Positions 61,965 to 64,000 of a stretch of DNA of 64,000 nt are shown here, in pieces. Position 1 is the first letter of the stretch; every line of letters starts with the position of its first letter. The notes below the pieces were generated by a model, which searched no databases, was not told the DNA's origin, and worked only from the letters and a program-made list of their open reading frames with translations. The translations under genes were made by a program, and so were the position numbers. Origin of the DNA: Cohnella fermenti (lineage in GTDB: Bacteria > Bacillota > Bacilli > Paenibacillales > Paenibacillaceae); contig NZ_SSOB01000009.1 in assembly GCF_004801405.1 (NCBI RefSeq), positions 1 through 64,000 on the forward strand, given 5' to 3'.

Positions 61965-62293
61965 TTAGTTTTGTTCGGTATAGGCTTTGAAATTGTCCAT
62001 GATCGCTTGCCAGCCTGCTTGCTGGAACTCGACGGGATTGGTGCTTTCCGCATCGAATGTCTCAATGACCTTCGTCTCATTCCCTTGATCGACAAAAGCA
62101 ATATCCACTCTTCTTCCGTCTCCCATGGTGTAGCCGATCGCCTCATGCCGATTCACGACATCGTAGACGCCGCCAAAATCAAAGCCCATGCTGCCATCCT
62201 TCGCTTCCATCCGTGTCAGAAACTTGCCGCCAACCCGCAGATCGTTGTCGGATCTCGGCGCATGCCAATCCTCGGATGCACGATATTCGTCAT
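61965..62293 (-). pseudogene. SRPBCC/AHSA1-family gene remnant
   Basis: The frame 61965-62297 encodes the C-terminal two thirds of an AHSA1-type SRPBCC protein (EDWHAPRSDNDLRVGGKFLTRM, then EAKDGSMGFDFGGVYDVV to the end). It is open upstream only to a TAA at 62298-62300. The family's N-terminal start appears in another frame (ATG at 62293, reading MTNIV), and the roughly 25 residues that normally join the two parts are missing. An internal deletion with frame change is the simplest reading. An 81-residue product from the ATG at 62210 could still be made but would lack the N-terminal strands. It follows the ECF sigma factor gene by about 45 bp. Confidence 0.65.
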
Positions 62294-62336
62294 TTGGTTA
62301 TTCTCGGGTGATATAGACGTAAGTCAATGGCGAATT

Positions 62337-63293
62337 TCATCGGTCCATTCGCTCAGGCAGCCCGAATCGCGAAAATAATGGCGTATGAATAAAGTTTTGC
62401 ACGTGCAGAATTTGATTTTCTTTGGTTTCGATGACGTGGATGCCCCAGGGTACCAGGCCGGAGCCTTCTTTGCCCGGCATATACTGGGCCAACGCCGGAT
62501 AACCGCCATTCACCGTAATGGGCACAAATCGCGAACCTTCGCAATGCCAACGAGTAAGCGAATAGAAGGCGGACAAATCTTCCTTGCCGCGGACCCACAT
62601 CTCGAAGGGCGGCATCGACATGCAGCCTTCCTCGTGGAACAACGCGACGAGCGCAGCAATGTCGAATTGCTCGAAGGCCTCCACGTACCGGGACAGCAAC
62701 TGCTGGTCCGGTTGAACGTCCATGCTGCTGAGTTCATCCGAGCGAAGCTGCGCCCGGTCCATCGTCTCTCGGGCTCTCTGCAAGGCGCTGTTCACCGCTG
62801 CCGGCGACATCGCCAACGTCTCCGCGATCTGCTTGGAGGACCATTCGAATACATCCTTCAAAATAAGTACCGCGCGCTGCCGCGGAGGCAAGGTTTGCAG
62901 GAGAGCGATGAAGCACAGTTGAAGGGTATCTCTGCGGACGAGCCGATCCTCCGGATTGCCCCCAAAGTCGGGAGACGGCCAGATCCAGGCAGAGTCCGGC
63001 AGCGTGGCGCGCGGCTCGACGATCGCGACAGCCGGATCGAACAGGTCAACGGGAAGCGCGCGGCGTTTGGATTGTCTCAGCTTGTCCACGCACAGGTTGG
63101 AGGCAATCCGATAAACCCAAGTTTTGAACGAGGAATCCTGTCTGAACGTGCTCCAGCTCTGCCAGACCCGAATACTCGTCTCCTGAACGACATCATCCGC
63201 ATCGTCCATGGAGCCTAGCATCCGGTAACAGAACGAGGTTAAGCCCGGCTTCAAGCTGGCAAATAATGATTCGTCAAATGCGGTCTCGTTCAT
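62337..63293 (-). CDS. ECF sigma factor with C-terminal SnoaL-like domain
   Basis: A 318-residue sigma-70-type factor. Region 2 (residues about 8-75, FCYRMLGSMDDADDVVQETSIRVWQ) and region 4 (about 125-185, LPPRQRAVLILKDVFEWSSKQIAETLAMSPAAVNSALQRAR) are followed by about 120 residues of a SnoaL/NTF2-like domain (LLSRYVEAFEQFDIAALVALFHEEG). Such fused ECF factors usually lack a separate anti-sigma factor; the extra domain is thought to tune activity. The downstream SRPBCC remnant and convergent VOC gene fit the usual neighbourhood. GGGAGG precedes the ATG. Confidence 0.9.
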   Translation of the reverse strand: MNETAFDESLFASLKPGLTSFCYRMLGSMDDADDVVQETSIRVWQSWSTFRQDSSFKTWVYRIASNLCVDKLRQSKRRALPVDLFDPAVAIVEPRATLPDSAWIWPSPDFGGNPEDRLVRRDTLQLCFIALLQTLPPRQRAVLILKDVFEWSSKQIAETLAMSPAAVNSALQRARETMDRAQLRSDELSSMDVQPDQQLLSRYVEAFEQFDIAALVALFHEEGCMSMPPFEMWVRGKEDLSAFYSLTRWHCEGSRFVPITVNGGYPALAQYMPGKEGSGLVPWGIHVIETKENQILHVQNFIHTPLFSRFGLPERMDR

Positions 63294-63665
63294 CGCGTCC
63301 TCCCTTAACGATCTCCCCGAAGGGCGGTGCCTTCATCCTGTTTTAGATCTGCTCCTTCAATGAATTTGACGCTTAATCCATAACGTTCTTTATCTTCATT
63401 AATCTTTTTCATACACCATGAGCATCGAAGCATGATAATTTATCTTCCTTTATCTTCCTTTCTGTATGCATTCTTGTGAACGATTAGCTTTATTATTGCC
63501 CTTACATCAATTTCATTGTCAGCGTTTGCATCTGATGCCATCATATCATACACACAACGAATCTTGCAGAAATAGCCTACAAAAAACAAAACCGAGCCCG
63601 TCACGGAATCTCGTCTCCGTAACGGAACTCGGTTTATGCTCTTCAAGGATCACTATAAAGTGCGG
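63294..63665. other. AT-rich segment with small open frames, possible gene remnant
   Basis: Visibly more AT-rich than the rest. On the minus strand a 42-codon frame (63305-63433, MLRCSWCMKKINEDKERYG start) has AAGGAAG some 12 bp upstream and ends just before the sigma factor's ribosome binding site; a second frame (63440-63646) contains SDANADNEIDVRAIIKLI, which loosely resembles a dockerin/EF-hand calcium loop. Neither matches a family well enough to call. They may be pieces of one decayed gene. Confidence 0.35.
63588..63634 (-). terminator. terminator of dut
   Basis: ACCGAG / CTCGGT outer arms and CGGA / CCG inner pairing form a hairpin; read leftward it runs into TTTTGTTTTTTG. It lies about 30 bp past the dut stop codon. 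Confidence 0.75.
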
Positions 63666-64000
63666 TTACTTGCCCGTATGCCCGAAGCCGCCTTCGCCGC
63701 GAACGGTGTCGGACAGCTCCTCGACTTCCGTCAGCTCCACCTGCGGAACGAGCTGGAACACCATCTGCGCGATCCGTTCGCCGCGTTCGATCGTGAACGG
63801 CTGCTGCCCCAGATTGACGAGCAGCACCTTCACTTCGCCGCGATAGTCGGCATCGATGGTGCCGGGCGAGTTAAGGCATGTAATTCCATGCTTGAAGGCC
63901 AGGCCGCTGCGCGGGCGCACTTGCGCCTCCAGCTCGCGGGGCATCGCCATCGCGAAGCCTGTCGGCACGAGCGCTCTCTCGCCCGGCGCCAGAATCATAG
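63666..64000 (-). CDS. dut: dUTP diphosphatase, N-terminus beyond the window
   Basis: Hydrolyses dUTP to dUMP and pyrophosphate, keeping uracil out of DNA. The visible 111 residues include motif [12 protein letters not shown], motif [20 protein letters not shown], motif [10 protein letters not shown] and the C-terminal motif [11 protein letters not shown] of trimeric dUTPases. The frame is still open at the right edge; the family is about 145-150 residues, so some 35-40 residues, including motif I, are missing from view. Confidence 0.95.
   Translation of the reverse strand, partial: MILAPGERALVPTGFAMAMPRELEAQVRPRSGLAFKHGITCLNSPGTIDADYRGEVKVLLVNLGQQPFTIERGERIAQMVFQLVPQVELTEVEELSDTVRGEGGFGHTGK

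Overview
The window looks like chromosomal DNA from a high-GC member of the Paenibacillaceae (a Cohnella- or Paenibacillus-like Firmicute). The basis is the gene content: a tandem-GTPase DynA-type dynamin, a YfmM-type ABC-F protein, an SLH-domain surface protein, a T-box leader in front of proBAC, Bacillus-type mtnU/E/W/X/B methionine-salvage genes, a fused RhaEW, and strong AGGAGG-type ribosome binding sites. GC-rich codon use leaves long spurious open frames opposite most genes. I see no rRNA, tRNA, insertion sequence, prophage or CRISPR array.

Layout, left to right. 0.1-3.2 kb: formate/nitrite-type channel with a hemerythrin-like partner, then an orphan AraC regulator behind a perfect Fur-type box. 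3.7-9.8 kb: a complete L-rhamnose operon (rhaEW, an ASRT-family small protein, rhaA, rhaB, DeoR regulator, terminator). 9.9-11.8 kb: DinB, cyclase and AAC(3)-like genes. 12-16.4 kb: ABC-F protein, glutamate racemase, catalase. 16.4-17.6 kb: a gene-free repeat region. 17.6-26.8 kb: nicotinate phosphoribosyltransferase, XRE regulator, divergent histidine kinase/response regulator, methyltransferase, CapA lipoprotein, a second repeat region, MarR regulator and a small protein. 26.8-31.3 kb: topoisomerase IV (parE-parC). 31.3-38.8 kb: ABC-2 exporter, SGNH hydrolase, and a heterodimeric ABC exporter with one degenerate ATP site. 39-48 kb: DynA, endonuclease III, S-layer-like protein, cell-wall amidase. 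48-51.5 kb: leuCD with a divergent LysR gene. 51.5-60.9 kb: methionine salvage (mtnU, mtnE, mtnW, mtnX, mtnB) interrupted by T-box-controlled proBAC. 61.4-64 kb: VOC protein, decayed SRPBCC gene, ECF sigma factor with a SnoaL-like tail, and dut, which runs off the right edge.

The feature not explained by any gene is a set of intergenic arrays, each with four imperfect ~20-bp palindromes spaced 51-52 bp apart. There are five copies of one family (3.4, 16.9, 17.35, 52.8 and 60.9 kb) and one array of an unrelated palindrome with the same spacing (25.5 kb). The spacing is close to five helical turns, so the palindromes would lie on one face of the DNA. A third family, an inverted repeat with GGGATAAGGC arms, occurs at 25.7 and 34.8 kb. 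Their role is unknown to me.
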